From NCBI RefSeq assembly GCF_018860745.1, contig NZ_JAHKPY010000001.1, positions 62,001 through 126,000 on the forward strand: a stretch of DNA of 64,000 nucleotides, read 5' to 3'. Source of the DNA: Zobellia uliginosa. Lineage in GTDB: Bacteria; Bacteroidota; Bacteroidia; Flavobacteriales; Flavobacteriaceae. Position numbers and translations under genes: made by a program. A model generated the notes under the pieces. It was not told the DNA's origin. It saw only the letters and a list, made by a program, of their open reading frames with translations, and made no database searches. This document shows, piece after piece, positions 46,706 through 54,207 of the stretch. Position 1 is the first letter of the stretch. Each line of letters begins with the position of its first letter.

Positions 46706-47212
46706 TAGAAAGATGTAAAGTGATATATAAATTACTATATACACTAAATAAGTGTATAGATATATGTGACGCTCGGATAGTTTATAAAAATTGATTAGGC
46801 CATTTTAGCCTTGTTTCTTTTTGTAGTAAAAGAAAGCGCCTTAGTTACTCTAGCATTATCTCTCTTATATAAACGAGCAACCTCTACTGTGTTTTCAAAG
46901 CTAACTTCCTCAGTTGAAGTTTCGGTAACGATAGCCATTTCAATAGTATCGACTTTTACCGTTTCAGTAGCAGTTTGAGCTTGAGCAGTTACTCCGATAA
47001 AAAGAACAAAAATTAAAGTTGCGATAGTTTTCATGACTTGACGTTTTATATAATTAAAACGCCGCAGACCCCATTCTACCGAGGTTCCATTCGCTGAAAA
47101 ACCCCTTATTTTCGGTTATCCGCACAACTTCGGTTCAACTGTAAAAAACCATCGGTGAACGTAAATAACCCAAAAAACACTTTACCGAACCATTGTGCTT
47201 TTTATCCGGAAA
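46706..47212 (-). repeat. Tandem repeat copy 3 (3' flank, gene and 5' leader, truncated at the left edge of its leader)
   Basis: Identity with copy 2 extends from 46706 to 47212, where it stops abruptly at TATCCGGAAA. Offset from copy 2 is 831 bp. Confidence 0.9.
46795..47034 (-). CDS. Small exported protein, tandem copy 3 (79 aa)
   Basis: The product differs from copies 1 and 2 only at one residue of the mature part (DTIEMAIVTE instead of DTIEMTIVTE) plus a silent change in the last Ala codon. Signal peptide and basic end are unchanged. It is the copy furthest upstream on its strand; the leader sequence is intact for about 178 bp and then replaced by unique sequence. Confidence 0.85.
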   Translation of the reverse strand: MKTIATLIFVLFIGVTAQAQTATETVKVDTIEMAIVTETSTEEVSFENTVEVARLYKRDNARVTKALSFTTKRNKAKMA

Positions 47213-47588
47213 TCTAGTTCCTTTCTAGTTCAAAAATCTTCTCTTTACTACTATGCATTAAATAAAAATTACTGTTTATGCTTAGTTCTATACATCCATC
47301 CGTTTCTTTTCTTTGAACTGTGAGCTTTTTAATCAACTCTTTCAAAACCTACCTTTTAACTTATTCCAGATATAGCAAACCCCGGTCTACTTATCATGTA
47401 TACCTTACAATTAATAATGATAACCCAATTCACTTGTAGTATTCTACTTGCAATGGTACTCGATGAACGAACGATCCAGAGTGGACTTTTGACGAATATT
47501 AGTTAATATTATTGGAACGATAAGTCAAAATGAATAATTTGCAGGTTCTTTTGAAAAAGAAAATAGATTAATTTAAAATCACTGAATT
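47213..47588. other. Spacer between the tandem repeats and the malectin lipoprotein gene
   Basis: This 376-bp stretch has no credible coding frame. It holds the probable promoter of the lipoprotein gene (47512-47541). The rest is AT-rich and unlike the repeats. Confidence 0.5.
47512..47541 (+). promoter_or_regulatory. Probable promoter of the malectin lipoprotein gene
   Basis: TTG (47512-47514) is followed by TAATTTG (47535-47541). The distance from TTG to TTTG (23 bases) equals that of the TTG-N19-TAnnTTTG consensus, though the -7 box is one base short. Confidence 0.45.
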
Positions 47589-48614
47589 ATGAGACGTAAT
47601 TTAATTACAAGATTTTTTCTGTTCTCAATGTTATTTGTATCATTTATTATGGTACCCGTTGCCTGTAGCAGCGATGATGGGGGAACTGATGACAAAGAAC
47701 AAACACCCGATCCGGATCCGGAACCGGAGCCAGAGCCAGCACCTGAACCAGACCCAACAAACGAAAATACTATTATAGATGCTACTGCAGCTTCTCACGC
47801 CAACGGAATTAGCACCTCTACCATAACCGTTCAATTAGCAGATGCAGATGGCAATAAGCTTAAAGCCAGCGGTGGTGTAATAGTTTTATCAGCTACGGGA
47901 TCGACCACAATTTCTGAAATTACCGATAATGCAGATGGAACTTACACAGCTACTGTAAGTGGTGACGTAGAGGAAACAATTACTGTATCGGGAACATTGG
48001 ATGGTACGGACATTACAAGTACTGTAGACATTACATTTAACCCGGATGAATCTAATCCGGCACAAGAAGCATCACAGTCAACAGAAGCAGCTGGTCCTAC
48101 TTTATTAAGGATTAATTGTGGAGGAGATGAAATAACTTTCGGAGATGTTACTTTTCTTGCTGATCAATATTTTGACGGTCCTACCGAAGCTTATAACAAC
48201 CCTAATGTGGACGTATCAGAAATAACGAATACGGATATGCCGGAGCTCTATATTACAGAGAGAATAACTGATAACACAGATGTTAAAGGCCCATTCTCTT
48301 ATAAAATTCCGGTTTCCGATGGCACTTACACAGTTAAACTTTACTTTGCAGAAGTTTACTGGGGGGTTCAGAACCCAGAAGGACTAGGAGAGGAAGACGG
48401 TACCGGCCGTAGAGTCTTTAATATTTCTATGGAAGATGAAGCTATTTTTACAGGATATGATCTTTATAAGGAACATGGTGCTTTATCCGCCGGAAGCCGT
48501 ATGTACGATGTTGAAGTTACAGATGGTGAGTTAACTATTACTCTTGAAGCGACAGTTAACAAGCCTAAAATATCAGCTATTGAAGTTTTTGGAACTGGAA
48601 CAATAGGTTCGTAA
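47589..48614 (+). CDS. Surface lipoprotein with Ig-like and malectin-like domains
   Basis: This 341-residue protein has a lipoprotein signal (lipobox VPVAC-SSDDGG). The acidic residues right after the Cys resemble the Bacteroidota surface-export signal. A Pro/Glu-rich linker (about 38-57) leads to an invasin-like beta-sandwich (about 60-152), then a malectin-like domain (about 170-335; LLRINCGGDEITFGDVTFLAD, YTVKLYFAEVYW, GRRVFNISMEDE, FTGYDLYKEHG). Malectin domains bind carbohydrate, so a surface glycan-binding role is inferred. It has its own promoter and a terminator. Confidence 0.88.
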   Translation: MRRNLITRFFLFSMLFVSFIMVPVACSSDDGGTDDKEQTPDPDPEPEPEPAPEPDPTNENTIIDATAASHANGISTSTITVQLADADGNKLKASGGVIVLSATGSTTISEITDNADGTYTATVSGDVEETITVSGTLDGTDITSTVDITFNPDESNPAQEASQSTEAAGPTLLRINCGGDEITFGDVTFLADQYFDGPTEAYNNPNVDVSEITNTDMPELYITERITDNTDVKGPFSYKIPVSDGTYTVKLYFAEVYWGVQNPEGLGEEDGTGRRVFNISMEDEAIFTGYDLYKEHGALSAGSRMYDVEVTDGELTITLEATVNKPKISAIEVFGTGTIGS

Positions 48615-48637
48615 AAGAACATTTTAGATAACTTACT

Positions 48638-48677
48638 AATAGGTCTATAGAGCTTAAGCTTTATAGACCTATTTTTT
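48638..48677 (+). terminator. Intrinsic terminator
   Basis: A long stem AATAGGTCTATA with its complement around the small palindrome AGCTTAAGCT is followed by seven T. Confidence 0.88.
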
Positions 48678-48738
48678 TGAACCTTTATCAGTAAGGTTAC
48701 GTATATAATTTATACTAATACAGAAAAACTACATTCAT

Positions 48739-49416
48739 ATGTTCAAATTCATACTTATTATAACTCTATTTATAGGAGCTTCTTGCCAATCTCATGTTGA
48801 AAAGAAAAAACCTATTCAAGAATCTTTAGCAAAAAAAGAAATTGTAAAGTTAACCGCTCAAGACCTTGAAAATTTTGAAACGGCATATTTTGCAAGTGGT
48901 TGTTTTTGGTGTGTAGAAGCTATATTTGAAAGTGTAAAAGGAGTTAAGGAAGTAGTGTCCGGCTATTCTGGTGGTTCTGAAAAGAACCCGACCTATGAAC
49001 AAGTTGGAGGTGGTTTAACCTCCCACGCAGAGGCTGTCAAAGTTTATTACGACCCAAAAACTATTTCATATACCGCATTAGTCCAAGTTTTTTTTGGTTC
49101 TCATGACCCTACGACTTTAAATAGACAAGGACCAGACCGAGGTGCACAGTACAGATCAGTTGCTTTTTATAAAAACGAGAAAGAGAAACAGATTATTGAA
49201 GGTTATATTAAAGCCTTAAAAGACCAAAACGTATACAATGGTGCTCCCATAACCACAGAGGTAACACAGTTTACTAAATTCTATGAAGCAGAAGATTACC
49301 ATCAAGACTACGAACGTAAACATCCTAAAAACTCATATATTACAAATGTATCTGTTCCTAGGCTAAATCGATTTAAAGAGAATTTTAAAGAATATTTAAA
49401 GGAAGATACGCATTGA
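48739..49416 (+). CDS. msrA: Peptide methionine sulfoxide reductase MsrA, lipoprotein form
   Basis: This 225-residue protein has an N-terminal lipoprotein signal (FIGASC-QSHVEKK) and the MsrA catalytic motif GCFWC (around residues 55-60), plus later conserved YRSVAFYKNEKEKQ and YHQDYERKHP. It reduces methionine-S-sulfoxide. The lipid anchor places it in the periplasm, where it would repair oxidised envelope proteins. Its resolving-cysteine pattern differs from E. coli MsrA, lacking an obvious C-terminal Cys. A terminator follows. Confidence 0.93.
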   Translation: MFKFILIITLFIGASCQSHVEKKKPIQESLAKKEIVKLTAQDLENFETAYFASGCFWCVEAIFESVKGVKEVVSGYSGGSEKNPTYEQVGGGLTSHAEAVKVYYDPKTISYTALVQVFFGSHDPTTLNRQGPDRGAQYRSVAFYKNEKEKQIIEGYIKALKDQNVYNGAPITTEVTQFTKFYEAEDYHQDYERKHPKNSYITNVSVPRLNRFKENFKEYLKEDTH

Positions 49417-49442
49417 TCAGTTGATTCTCTTTGAAATATACG

Positions 49443-49468
49443 CAGCCCCATTAGGGCTGTTTTTTTTT
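49443..49468 (+). terminator. Intrinsic terminator of msrA
   Basis: Stem CAGCCC (49443-49448) / GGGCTG (49454-49459), loop CATTA, then nine T. Confidence 0.9.
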
Positions 49469-49493
49469 ACAAGACTATAGATAAACAATTACG

Positions 49494-50912
49494 CTACTGT
49501 AGCATCACTTCACTGTATTGTGCATTTATGTTAATCGTCTTTTCTGTATCCTTCTGTCCTATTTTTCCTTTATAGACCATATTATTATGATTCGCCGTTT
49601 TACTTAGCTTTAAATAAGAAGGAACCGCAAATTCAGACGCAGTCCCGTTCATGTAAATACTCCCTTCCTTCTTTGGTAAATCACAAACAAACTCGGCATT
49701 TTGTAATGAAACATCCAAGGTATCAAAATCATCGGCTATACGTTGTATCAACAACGGTCCAAAACTATTTGTTATGACAGCAGACTTAATAAGATTGTTT
49801 ATACATACCTCCGATGATCTTACGCTTAAACGCAGATTTAAAACCTCTACTAAGCTCACATCCTCGGAATAATCTGCTTTCAGTTGACCAACATTCCATT
49901 TTTGCACACTTATAGGCGAATATGAAACCGCTACATTGGTTTCATCTCCATCTATAGTTGCGGCATATAATTTTGCATGAGAAAGTGTGGCATTCATATT
50001 GATGGTGTGTTCTGCCAGTTTAACCTCGCCATGACGCACATTCATTTTTATTTTAGTTGATTTTGGCATTCTTATTTTAATGGTCTTTTTCACTTTAAAC
50101 TTCCTATTTTCGCTTCCTTTATTATAATAAAAGGTATTTGAACGGTGTTCATTATTGCGATTCATTCTTGCTTCTATCCTTTCTTCCATAACTTCAGCCT
50201 TCCTTTCCGCTTGATCGGCTTTTCGCTCTAACCTATCTTCCATTCGTTCATTCCGAGCTTCCATTCTTTCCTCAAATTCTCTTTCGTGTCTCTCGCGCAT
50301 TTCCTCACGTTTCACTTCCATCTTTTGCTGCCATTCTTGCATTTCTCGCTCATAAGGTTCTCCAAAATTTTTCTGAAAATCCTCTTGCCATTTTCTCAGA
50401 TAGGATTCCCCTTCTCTCTCAAATGCCTCATGATCAAAGTTTGGGTTTGGTGCTTTTGGTGGCATAGGGGGTTCTGGCGGCATTGGTATTTCCATTAATT
50501 CCGAAAAATAAAAATCAAAATTAAAGGCATCAACCTCTGGTATATCAGGCATTTCAATCTGTAAATCACCAATATGCACGAATGATTTAGACCATTCCTC
50601 ATCGTTATTACTAACAATACTAACTTTTTTACTGTTTCCTAAAATAGAAAAACCTTCCTTTTTAAAATAGGCTTCCACTTCTCTATCCGTTGCACCTTCT
50701 AATGCTATAGTGGTTTCTATTTCAACTTGATTCTTATTCCATGTATCAAACTCAATATCAGTGTAACTTGTATTAATATCTAGTATGGCATTATCCTCTA
50801 CCTTAAAACTTTCCGTACTTCTCCTTTCTTTTTTTTGCCCATTGGCGCCTATGCTGATGAGGCATAGAACAACCATTAGGGACTTAAACACTAGCCTCTT
50901 TAACTGTTTCAT
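49494..50912 (-). CDS. Exported protein with long charged coiled coil, sigma-factor operon effector
   Basis: The 472-residue product starts with a signal peptide (SLMVVLCLISIGANGQ). A beta-rich N-terminal part is followed by a Pro-rich stretch (MPPEPPMPPKAP) and a long Glu/Arg coiled coil (about residues 165-270), then a beta-rich C-terminal domain of DUF4097/adhesin-like character with repeated short strands. It is the last gene of an ECF sigma / anti-sigma-like operon (29-bp overlap with the previous gene), so it is the likely output of the system or a sensor of envelope state. No catalytic motif is seen. Confidence 0.7.
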   Translation of the reverse strand: MKQLKRLVFKSLMVVLCLISIGANGQKKERRSTESFKVEDNAILDINTSYTDIEFDTWNKNQVEIETTIALEGATDREVEAYFKKEGFSILGNSKKVSIVSNNDEEWSKSFVHIGDLQIEMPDIPEVDAFNFDFYFSELMEIPMPPEPPMPPKAPNPNFDHEAFEREGESYLRKWQEDFQKNFGEPYEREMQEWQQKMEVKREEMRERHEREFEERMEARNERMEDRLERKADQAERKAEVMEERIEARMNRNNEHRSNTFYYNKGSENRKFKVKKTIKIRMPKSTKIKMNVRHGEVKLAEHTINMNATLSHAKLYAATIDGDETNVAVSYSPISVQKWNVGQLKADYSEDVSLVEVLNLRLSVRSSEVCINNLIKSAVITNSFGPLLIQRIADDFDTLDVSLQNAEFVCDLPKKEGSIYMNGTASEFAVPSYLKLSKTANHNNMVYKGKIGQKDTEKTININAQYSEVMLQ

Positions 50913-51468
50913 TTTTTGATGATTTTAATTGATTTAACTTTACTTTTAACTTTTGTAACATCTCCAGACGTAATTGCAAGTTTTTTACCATTGCGGTTAT
51001 AGTCTGGTCATTAGGCCCTATTTCATTCAATTCTTTATTTAGTCTACCATATTCATGGTTCAGTTCATTTAATTCTCCCATAAAACTGTCTATAAGAGCT
51101 TTGGTCTTATTTGAAACTTCAAGCCCAGAAATTTCTAGATTTATACTCGCCATATAATAACTTTCAATCTTCTTTAAATTTGGCGAAAGATCTCCAAGAG
51201 ATATTTTTTCTATTGAATTATCTATTTTCTTCTTTTCAACTACTGTTTCTTCCGAAACTACCGTATTTCCTTTCCACACGAAGAAAGCACCTAGCCCTAT
51301 GATCAGCGCTACCGAAGCGGCAATTTTATGATAAGGCAATGTTTTCTTTTTTTGCTGTGGCAATGTCGCTTCCAATTTTTTAAGAAATCGTTCTTCATGG
51401 CCCAGTCTTAATTCTGGCCTATTCTGTTCATCATCGCTTTCTAAAAGCTTTCTAATATCTCTTGCCAT
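50884..51468 (-). CDS. Putative anti-sigma factor, single-span membrane protein
   Basis: This 194-residue protein has an N-terminal cytoplasmic part (about 1-45), one transmembrane helix (IAASVALIIGLGAFFVW, about 47-63) and an extracytoplasmic coiled coil. The layout is that of an anti-sigma factor, though no zinc-binding HxxxCxxC motif is seen. It overlaps the ECF sigma gene by exactly 17 bp and the downstream secreted protein by 29 bp, so all three are translated together. Role assignment is from context. Confidence 0.7.
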   Translation of the reverse strand: MARDIRKLLESDDEQNRPELRLGHEERFLKKLEATLPQQKKKTLPYHKIAASVALIIGLGAFFVWKGNTVVSEETVVEKKKIDNSIEKISLGDLSPNLKKIESYYMASINLEISGLEVSNKTKALIDSFMGELNELNHEYGRLNKELNEIGPNDQTITAMVKNLQLRLEMLQKLKVKLNQLKSSKNETVKEASV

Positions 51469-51994
51469 TATTCTTTTCTTTCAACACTTGTTTTAAATAG
51501 CCTTTGCCCCTTAGTAATCGTGTCCTACAGGCAGTTTCCGTTAGACTCAATATTTGTGATATTTCCGCATGATCATACCCTTCCAATAAATACATCATCA
51601 CTACATATTTATATTTTTCGGGTAACTCTTGCATTGCATCTTTAATTTCCTTTACTGAAATACCATCATCTACAGACCAGTTTTCATCCGCAACTACAGG
51701 TAAATGACGTTCTTCAAAAGCAACGGTCTCATGTTTTCTGGACTTTAAAAAATCAATACATTTATTGATTACAATTCTTTTTAGCCAAGCTCCAAAAGTT
51801 ACGTTGCCCTCATATTGTTCTATTCTTTGGAAAGCCTTTAAAAATGACTCTTGAAGTATATCTTCCGCATCATCAGAATTTTTTACGTACCGCATGGCTA
51901 CACAGAACATACCGTCACAGTATTGCCGGTACAGTTGTATCTGTCCCTTTCTGTTATTATTTTTACATTGTTCTACTACGTCAATCTGAAACAT
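51452..51994 (-). CDS. RNA polymerase ECF-type sigma factor
   Basis: This 180-residue protein contains region 2 (YRQYCDGMFCVAMRYVKN, then DAEDILQESFLKAF) and region 4 (LPEKYKYVVMMYLLEG then HAEISQILSLTETACRTRLLRG), the ECF sigma-70 pattern. It is the first gene of an operon with a putative anti-sigma protein and an exported coiled-coil protein, so it probably controls envelope functions. No promoter of the usual type was found upstream, which fits autoregulation from its own promoter. Confidence 0.93.
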   Translation of the reverse strand: MFQIDVVEQCKNNNRKGQIQLYRQYCDGMFCVAMRYVKNSDDAEDILQESFLKAFQRIEQYEGNVTFGAWLKRIVINKCIDFLKSRKHETVAFEERHLPVVADENWSVDDGISVKEIKDAMQELPEKYKYVVMMYLLEGYDHAEISQILSLTETACRTRLLRGKGYLKQVLKEKNNGKRY

Positions 51995-52071
51995 TCTTTG
52001 GTTTCGTTGTCAGTTTTAGGTCTGTTCTATTATAAGGACGAAAGAAATACGCTCGTGTTGCAAAAAACCCA

Positions 52072-52079
52072 TAATTTTG
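52072..52079 (+). promoter_or_regulatory. Possible -7 box of galM
   Basis: TAATTTTG matches TAnnTTTG and lies 22 bp before the TTG start of galM; a TTG at the right -33 spacing is not present. Confidence 0.35.
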
Positions 52080-52101
52080 TAAAGATTTTAATTAGAGACA
52101 T

Positions 52102-53007
52102 TTGAAACAAGTTACAATACAAACCGAAAACATTATCCTAATCGTCTTGGATTATGGTGCTGTCATTCAAAAATTATTAGTTAAAGGTACAGATGGAAAT
52201 TACACAAATGTGGTAGTTGGCCTTAACTATCCTAGCGCTTACGAAAACGATAAAAAGTGTTTAGGTGCTTGTGTGGGGAGGTATGCCGGAAGGATTTCGC
52301 AAGGTGGTTTTACTTTAGATCGCGAAAAATATCCCTTACATAACATAAACGGCGTTCACTTACACGGGGGAAAGAAAGGCTTTTCTCAAAAAACATGGAA
52401 ATTTGAAGAAGTTGATAATGGTCCTGAGCCATTTATAAAACTCTCTTATCTTAGTAAGCATTTGGAGGAAGGATACCCTGGAAACCTAAAAGTTACCGTG
52501 ACCTATAAAATTGAAGACAATGCTCTAGTTATTGAACATAAGGCCGAAACTGACCGTACAACAGTTTTAAACCTTACGAATCACTCCTACTTTAAATTAG
52601 ATTATGGAGAGGATATTGCTGATTATCTTTTACAAATGAATTGTACGCATTATACGGAAAGTAATAGCGATCAATTACCTACCGGCAATTTTGCTTCGGT
52701 AAAAGGAACACCTTATAATTTTTTGGAAGAAAGACCAATAGGAAATACACCACTAGATATACCTTTCGCTATTCATCCCAAAACCAATCTGGCCGCTAGA
52801 ATGAGTTCTAAAAAGTCTGGGATTACAATGACAGTGCAAACCAATCAACCCGCACTTGTTGTTTATACGCCGCCTGAATTTCCGGGAATCTGTTTTGAAA
52901 CTCAAAATTTTCCTGATGCCCCTAATCAACCTAACTTTCCTAGTTCCGTATTGAGGCCTGGTGAAAAATATCAGAATTTAACCAAATATCATTTTTCGGT
53001 AAAATAA
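52102..53007 (+). CDS. galM: Aldose 1-epimerase (galactose mutarotase)
   Basis: This 301-residue protein carries the GalM beta-sandwich motifs: DYGAVIQKLLV near the N-terminus, CVGRYAGRI, the catalytic His of LTNHSYF with the later Glu of GICFETQNFPDAPNQ. It interconverts alpha and beta anomers of sugars. The start is TTG 52102, chosen because the family usually starts close to the first beta strand and no ATG is in frame nearby. It is divergent from the sigma operon. Confidence 0.9.
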   Translation: MKQVTIQTENIILIVLDYGAVIQKLLVKGTDGNYTNVVVGLNYPSAYENDKKCLGACVGRYAGRISQGGFTLDREKYPLHNINGVHLHGGKKGFSQKTWKFEEVDNGPEPFIKLSYLSKHLEEGYPGNLKVTVTYKIEDNALVIEHKAETDRTTVLNLTNHSYFKLDYGEDIADYLLQMNCTHYTESNSDQLPTGNFASVKGTPYNFLEERPIGNTPLDIPFAIHPKTNLAARMSSKKSGITMTVQTNQPALVVYTPPEFPGICFETQNFPDAPNQPNFPSSVLRPGEKYQNLTKYHFSVK

Positions 53008-53011
53008 AATT

Positions 53012-53045
53012 AAAAAGCCCCAAAAAGCGTTGGCCTTTTGGGGCT
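53012..53045 (-). terminator. Intrinsic terminator of the Ohr-like gene
   Basis: An 11-bp stem AAGCCCCAAAA/TTTTGGGGCTT is followed on the reverse strand by a T-run. On the forward strand the hairpin follows galM but lacks a good T tail. Confidence 0.8.
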
Positions 53046-53065
53046 TAACAAATAAAATGTTTCCT

Positions 53066-53491
53066 TTAAGCTTCTACCATTAGATTTAGCTCAACCGTTA
53101 TGTTATCCCTAGTTGCTTTGCTATAAGGGCATATTTCATGCGCTGCATTAATCAGGTCCTCTCCTTTTTCCTTATCTACTGTAGGCAATAGACAGTCTAA
53201 AGTAGCATCTATAAAAAATCCATCTTCATCTTTATTAAAACCAATAATTGCGGTTACGCTAAAATCTCCCAAATCATCAACACCATGTTCTTTTGCAACG
53301 GCTTCAAGAGCTCCTGCAAAACAAGTTGAATATGCAGCGGCAAAAAGCTGCTCTGGATTAGTAGATTTCCCATCTGTTTTTCCATTTACACCGGGCATTT
53401 TAATATCTAAATCTACGGCTCCATCATCACTTTTTACATGACCTGCTCTTCCTCCTGTATTCGTTGCTTCCGTTTTAAAAATAGTTTTCAT
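53066..53491 (-). CDS. Ohr/OsmC-family organic hydroperoxide reductase
   Basis: This 141-residue protein has both family cysteines: Cys in AAYSTCFAGAL and Cys in HEICPYSKAT. These form the redox pair that reduces organic peroxides. The spacing and the GHVKSDDG start fit Ohr better than OsmC. It stands alone and is divergent from the DUF2911 gene. In many bacteria an OhrR repressor is nearby, but none is seen. Confidence 0.9.
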   Translation of the reverse strand: MKTIFKTEATNTGGRAGHVKSDDGAVDLDIKMPGVNGKTDGKSTNPEQLFAAAYSTCFAGALEAVAKEHGVDDLGDFSVTAIIGFNKDEDGFFIDATLDCLLPTVDKEKGEDLINAAHEICPYSKATRDNITVELNLMVEA

Positions 53492-53644
53492 TACGTATAA
53501 GTTTATGATTACATCATGAAGTTAAGCTATATATTCTTAAAACATAAAATGGTTTATTAAATTAGTGTGAAATGCACCTTTGTGGTTAAAAAAAGAATGG
53601 ATTACGCACCTATTACGTAACTTGGGGTAACCAATTTCATCAAA

Positions 53645-54205
53645 ATGAAAATTCTAAAGTGGACTGTAATTGTATTTGCCATATTAGGTGTTCTTTTCTT
53701 TTTTGTTATAAGTCCTTACATAAAGAAACAAACAAAAAAACACAGTCCTGAACAAACGGTTTCGTATACTAAAAACGGAATGGACCTAACGGTAAACTAT
53801 TCCAGCCCATCAAAGAAAAACAGGGTGATTTTTGGCGAACTTGTACCTTATGATGTGGTTTGGCGCACCGGAGCTAATGAACCCACTACTTTTTCAACAG
53901 AAAATGATATTAAAGTAGCAGGAGAGAATCTTCCGGCTGGCACCTATTCCTTATGGACTAGACCAAACAGACAAAGTTGGTCTATAATATTTAATAAATA
54001 CATTCCTGAGTGGGGCGTTAGTATACTCAGCGGAGGAAAAGAAACTACACGAATAGAAAAAGAAGATGTAATTGAAATTGAAATACCAACTAAAGAAACT
54101 ATTGAAACCATAGAAAATTTTACCATAAATTTTGAAATGGAAACCCAGCTCTTTATGAGCATATCTTGGGACAGAACGTTGGTTAAAATACCTATTAGCA
54201 AATAA
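53645..54205 (+). CDS. DUF2911 membrane-anchored protein
   Basis: This 186-residue protein has an N-terminal membrane anchor (WTVIVFAILGVLFFFVI) and a DUF2911 domain (about 45-180; FGELVPYDVVWRTGANEPTT, LPAGTYSLWTRP, WSIIFNK). DUF2911 is a Bacteroidota-rich beta-sandwich family of unknown function. It ends 2 bp before meaB and may be cotranscribed with it. Confidence 0.82.
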   Translation: MKILKWTVIVFAILGVLFFFVISPYIKKQTKKHSPEQTVSYTKNGMDLTVNYSSPSKKNRVIFGELVPYDVVWRTGANEPTTFSTENDIKVAGENLPAGTYSLWTRPNRQSWSIIFNKYIPEWGVSILSGGKETTRIEKEDVIEIEIPTKETIETIENFTINFEMETQLFMSISWDRTLVKIPISK

Positions 54206-54207
54206 CA

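Noticed and set aside
45130-47212. Possible CRISPR array or insertion sequence
   Set aside because: The repeats are about 500 bp with a coding gene, not short with unique spacers; no transposase or terminal inverted repeats were seen.
45130-47212. Assembly artefact of a repeated region
   Set aside because: The spacers between copies differ clearly and the copies differ at a few positions, which a duplicated misassembly would not show.
47640-47834. Reverse frame in the malectin lipoprotein gene
   Set aside because: It is antisense to the Pro/Glu-rich linker, whose low complexity creates an open frame.
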